The notes beneath the pieces are model-generated. The model saw nothing but the letters and a program-made list of their open reading frames with translations, ran no database searches and was not told where the DNA came from. Below are positions 8,735 to 18,917 of a stretch of 64,000 bases of DNA, one piece after another (positions within the stretch are counted from its first letter, which is position 1; each line of letters opens with the position of its first letter). Both the position numbers and the translations under genes were made by a program. The stretch comes from Mucilaginibacter xinganensis (GTDB taxonomy: Bacteria > Bacteroidota > Bacteroidia > Sphingobacteriales > Sphingobacteriaceae), in assembly GCA_026225055.1 (NCBI GenBank), contig JAMFSA010000119.1, positions 1-64,000 of the forward strand. The letters are read 5' to 3'.

Positions 8735-10648
8735 ATGAAACCTATACTTACCTTTTGTTTATTATTTTTTGTAGCTGTAGCTAATGCGCAACAAAAATAT
8801 GATATTAGTCTTATACCTAAAGACTTACTCCCTTATGCAAGCGCTGTAACACGCGATGAACAAATTAATATTGAAGTAAAGGATTTTGACAATACCATTT
8901 ATCGTGCTAAGGAAGTAATAACTGTATTAAATAAAAATGGTGATGAGGCCGCGCATATTAATCTTTATTACAATAAAAGTATTGCTATAAAAAACGTAAA
9001 GGGAGTAATTTATAACCCTTTCGGTATTCAGGTAAACAAATTTTCTGAAAGTAATTTTGAAGACAGCGGCACTACGGATGGTTTTTCTCTTTTTGAGGAC
9101 ACCAGGGTAAAACATTATGAACCTGCTGTTACCGATTACCCATATACTATTGAATATGAGTATGAAATAAGATTTGAACAGTCACTTAACATCCCTAATT
9201 GGGAACCGAATGATGAAACAGGAATGGCAGTTGAGAAAAGTTCGTATAATTTTATTTGTAAACCTGATTTCAAGATCCGTTATAAAGAGCTGAATCTGTC
9301 ATCGGGAGTGTACATATCTACCAGTACGAATACTGGTTTAAAAACATATGCCTGGCAGGTAAATAATTTAAAAGCAGCTAAAGATGAACCTTATCATACC
9401 AATTACGAGAATTACCGGAGCATGGTTAAAATTGCACCGGTTAAATTTGAGTATGAGGGTATTGATGGCAGCTATACCACATGGAACGAACTTGGCAAAT
9501 GGATATCAGACAAACTTCTAAAAAACAGGCAGCTGGTGTCTCCTGCTACAGCGGAAGAAGTTACCGCATTAACTGCCGGTATTGCCAGCCCTAAATTAAA
9601 GGCCCAGAAAATATACGAGTATATGCAGGACCGTACACGGTATGTGAGCGTGCAAATAGGTATTGGGGGCTATCAGCCATTTACTGCAGCTGATGTTGAC
9701 AGGCTAAAATATGGCGATTGTAAAGCACTGGTAAATTACACGCAGGCCTTACTAAAAGTAGTTGGCATTGATTCCTATTACTGCACTGTTGAGGCTGATG
9801 CATACCGTAAAAAAAGCTTTATGAGTGATTTTGCAAGTATGGATCAGGGAAATCATATTATTTTGTGCCTCCCTTTTAAGAATGATACTACCTGGTGCGA
9901 TTGTACCAGCCAAACCATTCCTTTTGGTTACCTGGGTAATTTTACTGATGACCGAAATGTATTAGCATGTACACCTGAAGGCGGTAGGTTGATGCATACC
10001 CCTAAATATACTCCGGAAGATAATTTGGAAAAACGAAAAGCCGTTTTTGCAATAGATGAAACAGGAAACATGTCGGGAAATATAACTACGGTGCTTTTTG
10101 GGGTTAATTATGACGACCGCAATTGGGTGATTGAACAATCACAAACAGAAAGGCTGAAATCGATCCAGAACATTTACCCGATAAATAATATGGCTATTGA
10201 AACACTGGATTTTAAACAGGATAAAAGCCTCACTCCGTCTACTACAGAAAATATAAAGCTAAAAGCACCGGAATTTGCATCAGCTGAAAATGGAAGGATC
10301 ACTTTTTTACTGAACCCGGTTAACAGGATAATTAACCCACCCAGGCAGGTACGTAACCGTGTTACCAATGTTTATATAAATGAAGGATACATTGACGAAG
10401 ATGAAATAATTTACACTCTGCCCGCAGGTTACCACGTAGAAAATGATTTGCTGCGCAAAGACCTTGATTCACCTTTTGGAAAATTTACTGTTAGTATGAA
10501 AGTTGAAGGGAACCAGTTAGTATACAAGCGTAAATTTCGTTTAAACGATGGCACCTACCCTAAGGATACCTATCCCGACCTTGTTGATTTTTACGAGTCG
10601 ATTGTGGATGCGGACACTCATGAAGTAGTATTGATTAAAAATAACTGA
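8735..10648 (+). CDS. secreted DUF3857 / transglutaminase-like protein, intact triad
   Basis: A 637-residue paralogue of the preceding gene with the same architecture: signal peptide (cleavage near ANA-QQ, residues 18-19), DUF3857 domain (about 40-235), transglutaminase-like domain (about 285-400) and C-terminal beta domain. Here the catalytic residues are present: C329 in YGDCKALV, H374 in GNHIILCL and D389 in WCDCTSQT. Family knowledge suggests a periplasmic papain-fold enzyme acting on peptides or amides; the substrate is not known. It is the second gene of a probable two-gene operon. Its last 14 bases overlap the end of a small convergent gene. Confidence 0.82.
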   Translation: MKPILTFCLLFFVAVANAQQKYDISLIPKDLLPYASAVTRDEQINIEVKDFDNTIYRAKEVITVLNKNGDEAAHINLYYNKSIAIKNVKGVIYNPFGIQVNKFSESNFEDSGTTDGFSLFEDTRVKHYEPAVTDYPYTIEYEYEIRFEQSLNIPNWEPNDETGMAVEKSSYNFICKPDFKIRYKELNLSSGVYISTSTNTGLKTYAWQVNNLKAAKDEPYHTNYENYRSMVKIAPVKFEYEGIDGSYTTWNELGKWISDKLLKNRQLVSPATAEEVTALTAGIASPKLKAQKIYEYMQDRTRYVSVQIGIGGYQPFTAADVDRLKYGDCKALVNYTQALLKVVGIDSYYCTVEADAYRKKSFMSDFASMDQGNHIILCLPFKNDTTWCDCTSQTIPFGYLGNFTDDRNVLACTPEGGRLMHTPKYTPEDNLEKRKAVFAIDETGNMSGNITTVLFGVNYDDRNWVIEQSQTERLKSIQNIYPINNMAIETLDFKQDKSLTPSTTENIKLKAPEFASAENGRITFLLNPVNRIINPPRQVRNRVTNVYINEGYIDEDEIIYTLPAGYHVENDLLRKDLDSPFGKFTVSMKVEGNQLVYKRKFRLNDGTYPKDTYPDLVDFYESIVDADTHEVVLIKNN

Positions 10649-10763
10649 AGATAACTATACCGAGTATAATACCCACGATCATAATTACATACAAAAGTAT
10701 TTCGTTGCCGGCAAAGCGTTTATATTTTGTCCAGAATGAATAGTTTTCTTTGGGCTTTTCCAT
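10635..10763 (-). CDS. 42-residue single-span membrane protein
   Basis: A short open frame below the usual length cut-off. It starts with a polar, charged stretch (MEKPKENYSFWTKYKRFAGN) and then has one strongly hydrophobic helix of about 19 residues (ILLYVIMIVGIILGIVIF) ending in SYF. The positive residues before the helix predict the N terminus in the cytoplasm. Support for expression is a TAnnTTTG promoter box ending seven bases before the ATG. The stop codon lies inside the end of the convergent 637-residue gene (14-base overlap). No family is recognised. Confidence 0.65.
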   Translation of the reverse strand: MEKPKENYSFWTKYKRFAGNEILLYVIMIVGIILGIVIFSYF

Positions 10764-10770
10764 TATGGCG

Positions 10771-10803
10771 CAAAATTACCAAATTATAGTAATGGTTTGC
10801 AAT
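10771..10803 (-). promoter_or_regulatory. promoter of the 42-residue membrane protein gene
   Basis: Read on the minus strand, ATTG (10803-10800), a 21-base spacer and TAATTTTG (10778-10771) match the Bacteroidota -33/-7 layout, with the start codon seven bases further on. Confidence 0.55.
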
Positions 10804-10816
10804 AATCAGGGGGTTG

Positions 10817-11395
10817 TTAATTAGTTGAATCAGCTGTAACGGTAGTTGTGCCCAACTCGATTACCGATCCGCAGCGCGAAAAATATTTATAGATTGCACC
10901 ATGCAACGGCACAATAATTACCCCCTTGGTTGAACTGGCGTGAACTATATAGCCATTTTGCAGGTAAACACCTACGTGACTAAATTTTTTACCATCGAAA
11001 TCAAAAAATACCAGGTCGCCTTCTTTCAGGTCCTGTTCGTATTCGCGTTTGATGACCAGTATTTGCTTGCTGGTCATGCGCGGGATGGTTATGTCGTAAA
11101 CTTGCTGCTCCAGTAAAAAAGCTAGTCCTGAGCAATCAATTCCATCCTTATCCAAGCCACCAAATTTATAGGGAGCCCCCATCCATTGGTCAATAAAAGC
11201 ATAAAGTCGGCCATTTTGTATATCGCTTTTATTCACTCCCATCATCTCCGAATACTTATCGGCAATACTGGCCTGCGGCTGAACAATTTCACCCGGTTCG
11301 CCTTTCATCACCGCTTTGCGGGAGTGGCATGAAGTAAGAATAGTTAAAGAGATGAGTGCGAAGAATGCAAATCTGGAGTAGCAGTTTAACTTCAT
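10817..11395 (-). CDS. NlpC/P60-family lipoprotein (cell-wall peptidase)
   Basis: A C40 cysteine peptidase predicted to cut peptidoglycan stem peptides. The lipoprotein signal ends in LTSC, with C23 as the lipidated residue. The NlpC/P60 domain fills residues about 60-185, with catalytic C88 in DGIDCSG, H140 in FSHVGVYL and H152 (YIVHASSTKGV) as the third polar residue. The 192-residue length matches the single-domain Spr-like type. It lies downstream of the DUF2339/DUF3999 pair but about 90 bases away, so a shared transcript is possible and not shown. Confidence 0.9.
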   Translation of the reverse strand: MKLNCYSRFAFFALISLTILTSCHSRKAVMKGEPGEIVQPQASIADKYSEMMGVNKSDIQNGRLYAFIDQWMGAPYKFGGLDKDGIDCSGLAFLLEQQVYDITIPRMTSKQILVIKREYEQDLKEGDLVFFDFDGKKFSHVGVYLQNGYIVHASSTKGVIIVPLHGAIYKYFSRCGSVIELGTTTVTADSTN

Positions 11396-11488
11396 ACTAT
11401 AAAAATACCCCTAAACTTTTCCGCCATAAAAGTCAGTTTATTAACATATTAACATTTCTGAATAAATAACGTGGTTATTCAAAAACAC

Positions 11489-12721
11489 TTATTGAATCTT
11501 CCGGGTCATTTTAACTGTCAAAAAGCTAAGCAGCGCCAGAGCTATCAGCATTGATAACCATATCCATAAGCCGATATCATGCTTAGGTTGAATGGCGTTT
11601 ACAATCGCATAAACGGGGTTCTTATAGGCGCTATTTGTGGCTATCACAGGCAACTTATCTATCGAACAATACTTTAAAAAGCTGAGGTCGTAGTTAACAG
11701 TTTTGGCAAGTGAATCGCCGGTAAGTACATAATAATCATGGCCTCCGGCAAGGTAACTGATAATATATTGTTTTAACTGATAGGCTTTTACAGATGCAAC
11801 ATTCAACGGATTATCATCGCCATTAAATATATCAATCCTGATATATTTAATTTTAACGGAAAGCAAAATATCCTGTGTACCTGATGAGCTTAAAACAGTA
11901 TCGCAAACCTCATCAATATTTACATTATCAAAGTTTTTATTAGTAGTATATACTACCACTTTACGACTGTAATACTTGGGAGCCGTTATATTTAAATGAA
12001 GTTTATTGACCTGGTATGGTTCATCAAACCTGATAAAGATGCTTGTTTTTTTGCCGGTATCTGCCTTATTGAATTTAACAGGAGGTAATTCGGCATATTC
12101 TGGTTGGTTAGATTGGGTGAAGTAAATACCTGATCTTAATATTTTTACGGGGGCCTTATTTTTACCGTTTACCTGTATCTTAAAATAGCGGTAATTACTT
12201 GTAGGGAAATTAAACGACTGCTCATAATCAGGTTTTCCGCTCTCACCGGCATCCTGCAACTGAATATCCTCTTTTATGGCAAACCACGTTTTCAGATCGT
12301 CGCTACCCATTAAATTTACGCTTCGGTTTACACTGGTATTTTTCAGGTCGACCCATAGCTGGCTAACATTCAGCTTATTTACATTTTCTGAAATATAAAC
12401 TGTAGCAGTATCATTTTGTGGGCCGGAATTAACCGCCGGAAATTCGATAAAGCTATCCTGGTTGCCCGCTGATAAATTATTACTTAAAGCATAAGCAACG
12501 GTTTTCCCGGTATTATCAAACAACCGAATATCATACAAACCTTTAGCACTCTTAGCTACCAGGCCCGGATTTAGCTCAATTTTATAAGTTCCGGCAGAAT
12601 CAATTTTTCTTATATCGGCCCGGTTTTTAAAAGCATTTACCTGTGCATACACTGGTATGCATTGTGCTACTATAATGCAAATTAATGCAACTATTAACTT
12701 AACTCTTCTTTTCCTCATCAT
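11489..12721 (-). CDS. DUF3999-type exported protein
   Basis: A 410-residue protein with a signal peptide (after MMRKRR, hydrophobic to about residue 24, cleavage near YA-QV), a long beta-rich periplasmic part resembling discoidin/F5-8C folds, and one C-terminal membrane helix (near LWIWLSMLIALALLSFLTV) followed by KMTRKIQ. This matches DUF3999 family proteins. It overlaps the end of the DUF2339 gene by about 20 bases; the ATG pair at 12721/12718 is taken as the start because the longer frame lacks a clean signal. DUF2339 followed by DUF3999 is a recurring pair, which suggests one membrane complex of unknown role. Confidence 0.75.
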   Translation of the reverse strand: MMRKRRVKLIVALICIIVAQCIPVYAQVNAFKNRADIRKIDSAGTYKIELNPGLVAKSAKGLYDIRLFDNTGKTVAYALSNNLSAGNQDSFIEFPAVNSGPQNDTATVYISENVNKLNVSQLWVDLKNTSVNRSVNLMGSDDLKTWFAIKEDIQLQDAGESGKPDYEQSFNFPTSNYRYFKIQVNGKNKAPVKILRSGIYFTQSNQPEYAELPPVKFNKADTGKKTSIFIRFDEPYQVNKLHLNITAPKYYSRKVVVYTTNKNFDNVNIDEVCDTVLSSSGTQDILLSVKIKYIRIDIFNGDDNPLNVASVKAYQLKQYIISYLAGGHDYYVLTGDSLAKTVNYDLSFLKYCSIDKLPVIATNSAYKNPVYAIVNAIQPKHDIGLWIWLSMLIALALLSFLTVKMTRKIQ

Positions 12722-15056
12722 CAGCAATAATAACTTTAACTTTTTGATACATAAAAGAGATAATGAGCAATAATACACCCAGGCAAAAGAATGCGGCTAT
12801 CTTTCCGGCAGCTGGGATATTTTCAATATCAAATACAAACAGTTTAACCAGCGTTATAGTAAACAAGGTTAGCGATATAATGCGTAATACACGTGTTTTA
12901 TAGCGCATCCCCAACCACATTATAGCAAACGATAATACTCCCCACAATACAGGTAGTGCCGTTTTAATATACACCGTTTCAATATGATCCATCGTTGTTC
13001 CTGGTTTATAAAATAACAGGTTACTCAACAGGCAGGTCTCCAAACTTAAAAACAGCACAATACTAGCCGACAAAATCCAGCTAACGGGCTTAATGTAAGC
13101 CTGGAAACTAACCCTGCAAACTTTTATAAGGGCATAAAATATCAGCAGGATAAATACTGCGCCTATCCAATGCGCTATAAAATGGCTCGTATCTACAGTA
13201 TGGGCAATAAATATAGCTGATTGTATATCGAAAAACTCAGGAGTTAATAACAGGTATACAGTTATGGTTGCGGCATATATCCCTGCTATAACTTCTCTGT
13301 TTATTTTGTTGGGGGAGAACCTATCTGCAATCTGACTGAATACGTACACAAAAGCTGGGATATATAGCATCAGGTATAAAATATTCAGATCAGTTTGAGG
13401 ATACCGATTTAAAAACTGATGATTTATCTCTAAAGCCCCACTGCAAAACAGCAATATTACAGCGGTATAACTGTAAATAAGCGGTGATATAGCAGGCCCA
13501 TTTTCATTCGGCTTATTTGATAACAGATATAGCAGCCAGCTGCAAATAGCCGCAAATACAGTTGTTATAAAACCCTTATTAGCGATGATGGCTAATTGCA
13601 GATCAGCCGATATGTAGAGCTGCGACCAATCCATGAGTAAACTCAACAACATAGCTATCCATATAACCAATGATACCACCCGGATTAGCTTTATGCCAGA
13701 TTTTTGGTAAAGCCAATACAGCAGAACACTTTCAGCCGCCCAAAACAGGGTGATAAAATGCCCATGTAATTGTATTGGTGCAGCCAATGAGATAAAGGTT
13801 AGCGTAATGCCTATCAGCAGGTAAAGGATATTGATCTCGGCACGTTTAGTTCTGAAAAGCACAAACGAGAATAACAGATTTAAAGCCGCAATACTTGCTG
13901 AAAATAAACCGCGGAACTGCTCATCGTGCATCATGGTGAGCAAATACAGGCCGGTACTAAAATAAAGCGCGGTGTTAATGAGCAGGATGCTAAAATCAGA
14001 GGTGATGAATTCCTTGTTCTCCCTGATGTTGTATGCAATATTGATCAGGAAAAACATGAGGTATAAAACTGTGATATAGGTAAAACTGATTTGATATGCG
14101 CCAACCGGTAATGTGTAAACAATGCCTGCCAGCACCAGTACCGTTAATCCAAATGCCGTAATATTGAGTATGCGCCACGATTTAAAGTAGGCAATAACCA
14201 ATAAGCCTGCATTTAAAGTGATCAGATAAATAAACAAAGCGTTATAATTCGCACTGCCATTACTCACCATAAACGGGCTCGACATGCCGCCTACCAACGC
14301 TATTACTGCTAGTTCCTGCTTATCATATAACAAAGACAGCGCGACTGCAAAACAAGTAATAACGATTAATATGATGAACGATACCGTTTGATTGAACAAA
14401 TGGAACTCATGATAAGCAAGCGTGATGGTGAAGTAAAATATGGCCAATCCACCGCCAACCAGTACCGAACTAAATGCCTTATAGTTGTTCCGCAAACGGT
14501 GCGCAATAGCTATTAATATACCGCCACATAATATGCCAATACCTACCCGGCCTGCTGGGCCAACCCAATCATTGTCAATAGCATATTTAACAAAAAAGCC
14601 GATGGCTAATACCAGTATGGCAATACCAATTTTGTTGATCAGGTTTTCGCCGATGAATTTTTCCAGGTCAGGGTATCTTTCAAAAAAAGAAAGTTGGGGC
14701 TCTTCAAGTACTGGTTCATAAACAGGCTCCGGCTGTTTTTTAATAATTGCAGAAGGATCTTTAATTACCTCTGTATGGCGTTCAATTTCCGGCTCTTTAG
14801 TTTTTGGGGGAAGCGGAGGTGGCAGCGGCATAGCGGGCGTTTTTTCTGCTACCGGTTTTACAACATGATCCACCTCCGAATCAATAACAGTTTTCTGATT
14901 TTCTACAGTGGGTTTAGGCACATTAAGCCCGCGGATCATATTCTTGAGATCGGAGATCTTCGTTTCCAATTCCCCTATCTTACTATTGAGCTTGTTATTA
15001 TTGGTAATTAATAAAACAATAATGATGATAAAGAAAATAACATATATGGCATCCAT
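12699..15056 (-). CDS. DUF2339 polytopic membrane protein
   Basis: A 785-residue integral membrane protein. Residues 1-18 form a membrane helix, followed by a short coiled coil (LNSKIGELETKISDLKNMI, 24-42) and a proline-rich linker (MPLPPPLPPKTKEPE) up to about residue 125. From there about twenty hydrophobic segments run to the C terminus, which ends in a charged tail (IIADDEEKKS). This is the DUF2339 layout. No catalytic motif is seen. It is the first gene of the pair with DUF3999. A role in the envelope is likely; anything more specific would be guesswork. Confidence 0.85.
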   Translation of the reverse strand: MDAIYVIFFIIIIVLLITNNNKLNSKIGELETKISDLKNMIRGLNVPKPTVENQKTVIDSEVDHVVKPVAEKTPAMPLPPPLPPKTKEPEIERHTEVIKDPSAIIKKQPEPVYEPVLEEPQLSFFERYPDLEKFIGENLINKIGIAILVLAIGFFVKYAIDNDWVGPAGRVGIGILCGGILIAIAHRLRNNYKAFSSVLVGGGLAIFYFTITLAYHEFHLFNQTVSFIILIVITCFAVALSLLYDKQELAVIALVGGMSSPFMVSNGSANYNALFIYLITLNAGLLVIAYFKSWRILNITAFGLTVLVLAGIVYTLPVGAYQISFTYITVLYLMFFLINIAYNIRENKEFITSDFSILLINTALYFSTGLYLLTMMHDEQFRGLFSASIAALNLLFSFVLFRTKRAEINILYLLIGITLTFISLAAPIQLHGHFITLFWAAESVLLYWLYQKSGIKLIRVVSLVIWIAMLLSLLMDWSQLYISADLQLAIIANKGFITTVFAAICSWLLYLLSNKPNENGPAISPLIYSYTAVILLFCSGALEINHQFLNRYPQTDLNILYLMLYIPAFVYVFSQIADRFSPNKINREVIAGIYAATITVYLLLTPEFFDIQSAIFIAHTVDTSHFIAHWIGAVFILLIFYALIKVCRVSFQAYIKPVSWILSASIVLFLSLETCLLSNLLFYKPGTTMDHIETVYIKTALPVLWGVLSFAIMWLGMRYKTRVLRIISLTLFTITLVKLFVFDIENIPAAGKIAAFFCLGVLLLIISFMYQKVKVIIADDEEKKS

Positions 15057-15152
15057 AATTGCGGGTTTGGTTCAATAAATATAGATGAATAATTTAGAAA
15101 TTATAAAATACCACATTAATCCGAAATCAAAATTCCCAGATCTGAAATCAAA

Positions 15153-17762
15153 CTAACCTTTTATCACCCGCTGTATCTCATCCAGTTTCATCAAAGCTTC
15201 AACCGGCGTTAGGGTGTTTACATCAAGGTTATTCAGGGTATCACGTATCTTCACCAAAACCGGGTCATCAATACTAAACATCTGCATTTGTACAGCTTGT
15301 TTTTGCACCTTGCGGATGCTTTCCTTTATATGCTCACCGCCTGTGCGCTCGTTCTCCAGCTTTTTAAGTATGTCATTAGCACGGCTTAACACCTTTTGCG
15401 GCATACCCGCCAGTTTAGCTACGTGGATACCAAAGCTATGCTCGCTACCACCCGGCACAAGCTTACGCAGGAAGATGATTTGTTGCCCTACCTCTTTTAC
15501 CGATACATTAAAATTCTTGATGCGGTTAAAGGAATTACTCAGCTCATTCAGCTCGTGGTAATGTGTGGCAAATAATGTTTTGGCTTTCGCCGATGGGTGG
15601 TTATGCAAATACTCAGCAATAGACCAGGCTATAGATATTCCATCATAGGTTGAAGTACCCCGCCCTATTTCATCCAAAAGGATCAAACTCCTGTCGGATA
15701 GATTATTCAAAATACTTGCCGTCTCGTTCATTTCCACCATAAAGGTTGACTCGCCCGATGATACGTTATCCGATGCACCTACCCTCGTAAATATCTTATC
15801 AACCAAACCAATAGAAGCTGCCTTAGCGGGTACAAAGCACCCCATCTGCGCCATCAATACGATCAACCCGGTTTGTCTTAACAATGCCGATTTACCCGCC
15901 ATATTGGGCCCGGTAATGATGATGATTTGCTGTGATTCGGAATCAAGAAATACATCATTGGTGATATAAGTTTCACCCAAAGGGAGGTTCTTTTCAATAA
16001 CCGGGTGGCGGCCGCCTTTTATATCTATAATACGGCTATCGTTCACCTCCGGTTTAACGTAATAGTTTTTTATGGATATGGTAGCAAAATTCAGCAATAC
16101 ATCAAGCCTTGCTACCAGTTGCGCATTCAGTTGTATTGGCTTAATATATTCGGCAAGTGAATAGAGCAGGTCGTTATATAGCCTTGTTTCCAACGCTAAT
16201 ATCTTTTCTTCTGCTCCTAATATCTGCTCCTCGTATTCCTTTAGTTCAGGGGTGATGTAACGTTCAGCATTTACCAGCGTTTGCTTACGGATCCAATCAG
16301 TTGGAACTTTATCACGATGACTGTGCGTTACCTCCAGGTAATAACCAAAAACATTGTTGAATGATACTTTTAATGACGGTATCCCGGTTATTTCCGCTTC
16401 CCGTTTTTGTATTTCCAGCAAATACCCTTTACCTCCAAAAGCGATCTTACGCAGGCGATCCAGTTCTTCACTGATCCCTTCATTCATCACACCGCCTTTT
16501 ACTATCATTACAGGTGGCTCCGGGTGCAGTTCTTTTTCTATTTTATCACTGATGAGTGTGCAGGGGTTCAGTTGCTCGCCGATAGCTTTTAAAGGTAAGC
16601 TGATAGAGCCTTCGCACAATTGCTTTATTGTCTCAATAGCCTTCAAGGCTTTTTTAAGCTGACAAACCTCCCGTGGGTTAGCTTTTTGTAAACCGATCTT
16701 CGATATCAATCTTTCCAGATCGCCTATCTGGCGGATATATTGTTGTAGTGTTTCCCTTAGTTCTTCCTGTGCTATCAGGTATTCTACCACACCCAGGCGA
16801 TCATTAATCGGTTTAATTTCCTTTAGCGGCATCACTATCCACCGGCGCAGCAAACGTGCACCCATTGGCGAACAGGTATTATCCAGCACATCTACCAAAG
16901 TAAGCGCATTCTCATTATTAGAACCAACCAATTCCAGATTACGGATGCTGAATCTATCTATCCACAGATATCGGTCTTCCTCTATCCTTGATATAGCGGA
17001 GATATGTTGAAGATTCCTGTGTTCTGTTTCATTCAGATAATGCAGCGCCACACCGGCAGCCACAATACCTAAATTCAATTTATCAATACCAAAACCTTTT
17101 AATGATTTTACGCCGAAGTGTTTTAACAACGTTTCATTGGCATAATCGCCGCTGTAAGGCCAGTCGTCAAGCGTATAGGTATAAAAGCGGTCGCCGTAAA
17201 TATCTTTAAAATCAGTGTTACGGCTTTTGGGGTAAATTACCTCGCTCGGCCCAAAGCTTTGCAATAGCTTATCAATATAATCACTATTTCCCTGCGCGGT
17301 CAGGAACTCACCTGTTGAAATATCTATCAACGCTATCCCAATGCTGTTCTTCTCAAAATACAGCGACGCCAAGTAATTATTACTCTTTTGGTTGAGTATA
17401 TTATCGTTGATTGCTACTCCAGGTGTAACCAGTTCGGTAACGCCGCGCTTAACAATAGTTTTGGTAGTTTTTGGATCTTCTAGCTGGTCGCATATAGCTA
17501 CCCGCTGCCCGGCCCTAACCAGTTTTGGCAGGTAAGTATCCAGTGAGTGATGCGGAAAACCTGCCAGTTCGGTATGTGTAGAGGCGCCGTTGCCCCTGCG
17601 TGTAAGTACAATGCCTAAAATGCCTGAAGCTTTAATGGCATCCTCACCAAATGTTTCGTAAAAGTCGCCCACGCGGAAAAGCAACAAAGCACCGGGGTAC
17701 TTAGCCTTTATCACGTTGTATTGCTGCATTAAGGGCGTTTCTTTGGTAGCGTCTTTTGCCAA
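15153..17762 (-). CDS. mutS: DNA mismatch repair protein MutS
   Basis: MutS1 recognises mismatches and small loops and starts repair with MutL. The mismatch-binding Phe-x-Glu is F34-Y-E36 ([10 protein letters not shown]). The ATPase part has Walker A GPNMAGKS at 618-625, the signature [11 protein letters not shown] and Walker [13 protein letters not shown], and the C-terminal helix-turn-helix and clamp region is complete (869 residues). The start codon is TTG at 17762. It is supported by a good Shine-Dalgarno AGGAG eight bases upstream and by the family N terminus (MAK...KETPLMQQY). No mutL is adjacent. Confidence 0.96.
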   Translation of the reverse strand: MAKDATKETPLMQQYNVIKAKYPGALLLFRVGDFYETFGEDAIKASGILGIVLTRRGNGASTHTELAGFPHHSLDTYLPKLVRAGQRVAICDQLEDPKTTKTIVKRGVTELVTPGVAINDNILNQKSNNYLASLYFEKNSIGIALIDISTGEFLTAQGNSDYIDKLLQSFGPSEVIYPKSRNTDFKDIYGDRFYTYTLDDWPYSGDYANETLLKHFGVKSLKGFGIDKLNLGIVAAGVALHYLNETEHRNLQHISAISRIEEDRYLWIDRFSIRNLELVGSNNENALTLVDVLDNTCSPMGARLLRRWIVMPLKEIKPINDRLGVVEYLIAQEELRETLQQYIRQIGDLERLISKIGLQKANPREVCQLKKALKAIETIKQLCEGSISLPLKAIGEQLNPCTLISDKIEKELHPEPPVMIVKGGVMNEGISEELDRLRKIAFGGKGYLLEIQKREAEITGIPSLKVSFNNVFGYYLEVTHSHRDKVPTDWIRKQTLVNAERYITPELKEYEEQILGAEEKILALETRLYNDLLYSLAEYIKPIQLNAQLVARLDVLLNFATISIKNYYVKPEVNDSRIIDIKGGRHPVIEKNLPLGETYITNDVFLDSESQQIIIITGPNMAGKSALLRQTGLIVLMAQMGCFVPAKAASIGLVDKIFTRVGASDNVSSGESTFMVEMNETASILNNLSDRSLILLDEIGRGTSTYDGISIAWSIAEYLHNHPSAKAKTLFATHYHELNELSNSFNRIKNFNVSVKEVGQQIIFLRKLVPGGSEHSFGIHVAKLAGMPQKVLSRANDILKKLENERTGGEHIKESIRKVQKQAVQMQMFSIDDPVLVKIRDTLNNLDVNTLTPVEALMKLDEIQRVIKG

Positions 17763-18058
17763 GCGGTATACTCCTTTTTAATAGGTGGGTAAAGTTAATG
17801 CATTAGGCCGTGTTTAAACATATTGTTGAAAATTTAGGTAAATGTGGATTGTTAACATACCTGTTTATACATAAATAGGAGAATAAGAGGGCGATTGAAA
17901 CCATTAGCAACGTACTTATAATTAAATACTTATCTATAATTAGCAATAACTTAATTTATTATTAAGTTATAAAGAACAGTTACTATGTTAATAAATTAAT
18001 GATCATGTGCTTACAATATCCACAAGTAAACTTAAAATAAATTAATATATTAGCAGTA
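17763..18058. other. AT-rich divergent gap between mutS and a lipoprotein gene
   Basis: About 296 bases with no gene seen. It contains a perfect inverted repeat TAACTTAAT-N5-ATTAAGTTA at 17947-17969, about 90 bases before the lipoprotein ATG, which may be an operator or a weak hairpin. Nothing else stands out. Confidence 0.5.
17771..17776 (-). promoter_or_regulatory. Shine-Dalgarno site deciding the mutS TTG start
   Basis: On the minus strand AAAAAGGAG precedes the TTG start by about eight bases. Such sites are rare in this window, so it is worth recording as the evidence for a non-ATG start. Confidence 0.6.
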
Positions 18059-18760
18059 ATGAAACCTTTAACCTTCTCACTATTTTTTGCTTGCGGAGTA
18101 TTATTTATTTCGGCTTGTAAGCTGGACAAACCAGTATTCCCAAAATCGACAACGTCCACCGGCACAACGGATACTGGATCGGGTAGCGGAACAGGCACCG
18201 GAACGACTACGTCTGGTGAGTATTATTTTAAGGGAACTATAGATGGCCAATCCATAAACTGGCAGGTAACAGATAATGTTTCCGGTTGGGTTACCGGCTC
18301 AAATAGTGGTGGCAGCGTTGATAAAGGCGTATATACCGGCAGTCTTGAAGCTCTTTTGTCCGCCGCGGATGTTTCTCAGCCACAGCTCGGCATTCAGTTC
18401 GAAACATTTAATATAGATTACATACAAAACGACGAACCTGCTTATTTTAATAGTTTTGTTAATACAGGCGCGTGGACTTATACAGCTTCATCTAATGATA
18501 TTGTTGCCGGTAAGAAATCGCTTGAGGTAAATTATGCCGACAGTAAAGGTAATGCATACACAAGCGTTGGCGTACAGACCAGCAGTACAGTAACTGTTTT
18601 ATCGGTTACGCCGGTTCCTGCCGAGCTTGGCATAAATGAAAGTTTAAAAATCAAGCTTCAGTTCAGTTGTAAATTATATCCGGCAAGCGGATCAGGTAAT
18701 GCTTTAACTGTAACAAACGCTGAGGCAACGGTTCGGCTTGAGGACTTAATAATACAGTAA
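18059..18760 (+). CDS. lipoprotein of unknown function with Gly/Ser/Thr linker
   Basis: A 233-residue surface or periplasmic lipoprotein. The signal ends in ISAC with lipidated C20. Residues 31-53 are a Gly/Ser/Thr-rich linker, after which a beta-rich domain starts (YYFKGTIDGQSINWQV) and runs to the end. The domain has no catalytic motif that I recognise and resembles small sugar- or ligand-binding sandwiches of Bacteroidota only in general character. It stands alone: divergent from mutS and followed by another small lipoprotein gene. Coding status is firm, function unknown. Confidence 0.75.
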   Translation: MKPLTFSLFFACGVLFISACKLDKPVFPKSTTSTGTTDTGSGSGTGTGTTTSGEYYFKGTIDGQSINWQVTDNVSGWVTGSNSGGSVDKGVYTGSLEALLSAADVSQPQLGIQFETFNIDYIQNDEPAYFNSFVNTGAWTYTASSNDIVAGKKSLEVNYADSKGNAYTSVGVQTSSTVTVLSVTPVPAELGINESLKIKLQFSCKLYPASGSGNALTVTNAEATVRLEDLIIQ

Positions 18761-18917
18761 TTCAATAAAATTAGTTGTTTTAAGTCTTGTCTATCAATAA
18801 GTTTAATGTTCGATCATATATCTTGTAACATATTAAAATCCATTTACAGATAATCCCTGTTACATTTTTTCAAAACAATTCATCTTTAAATTTTGTACTA
18901 CTACAAAATTACAACCG

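Noticed and set aside
14694..15011. 105-residue plus-strand frame opposite the DUF2339 gene
   Set aside because: It lies wholly opposite the coiled coil and proline linker of a real gene and is rich in Phe and Arg with no domain.
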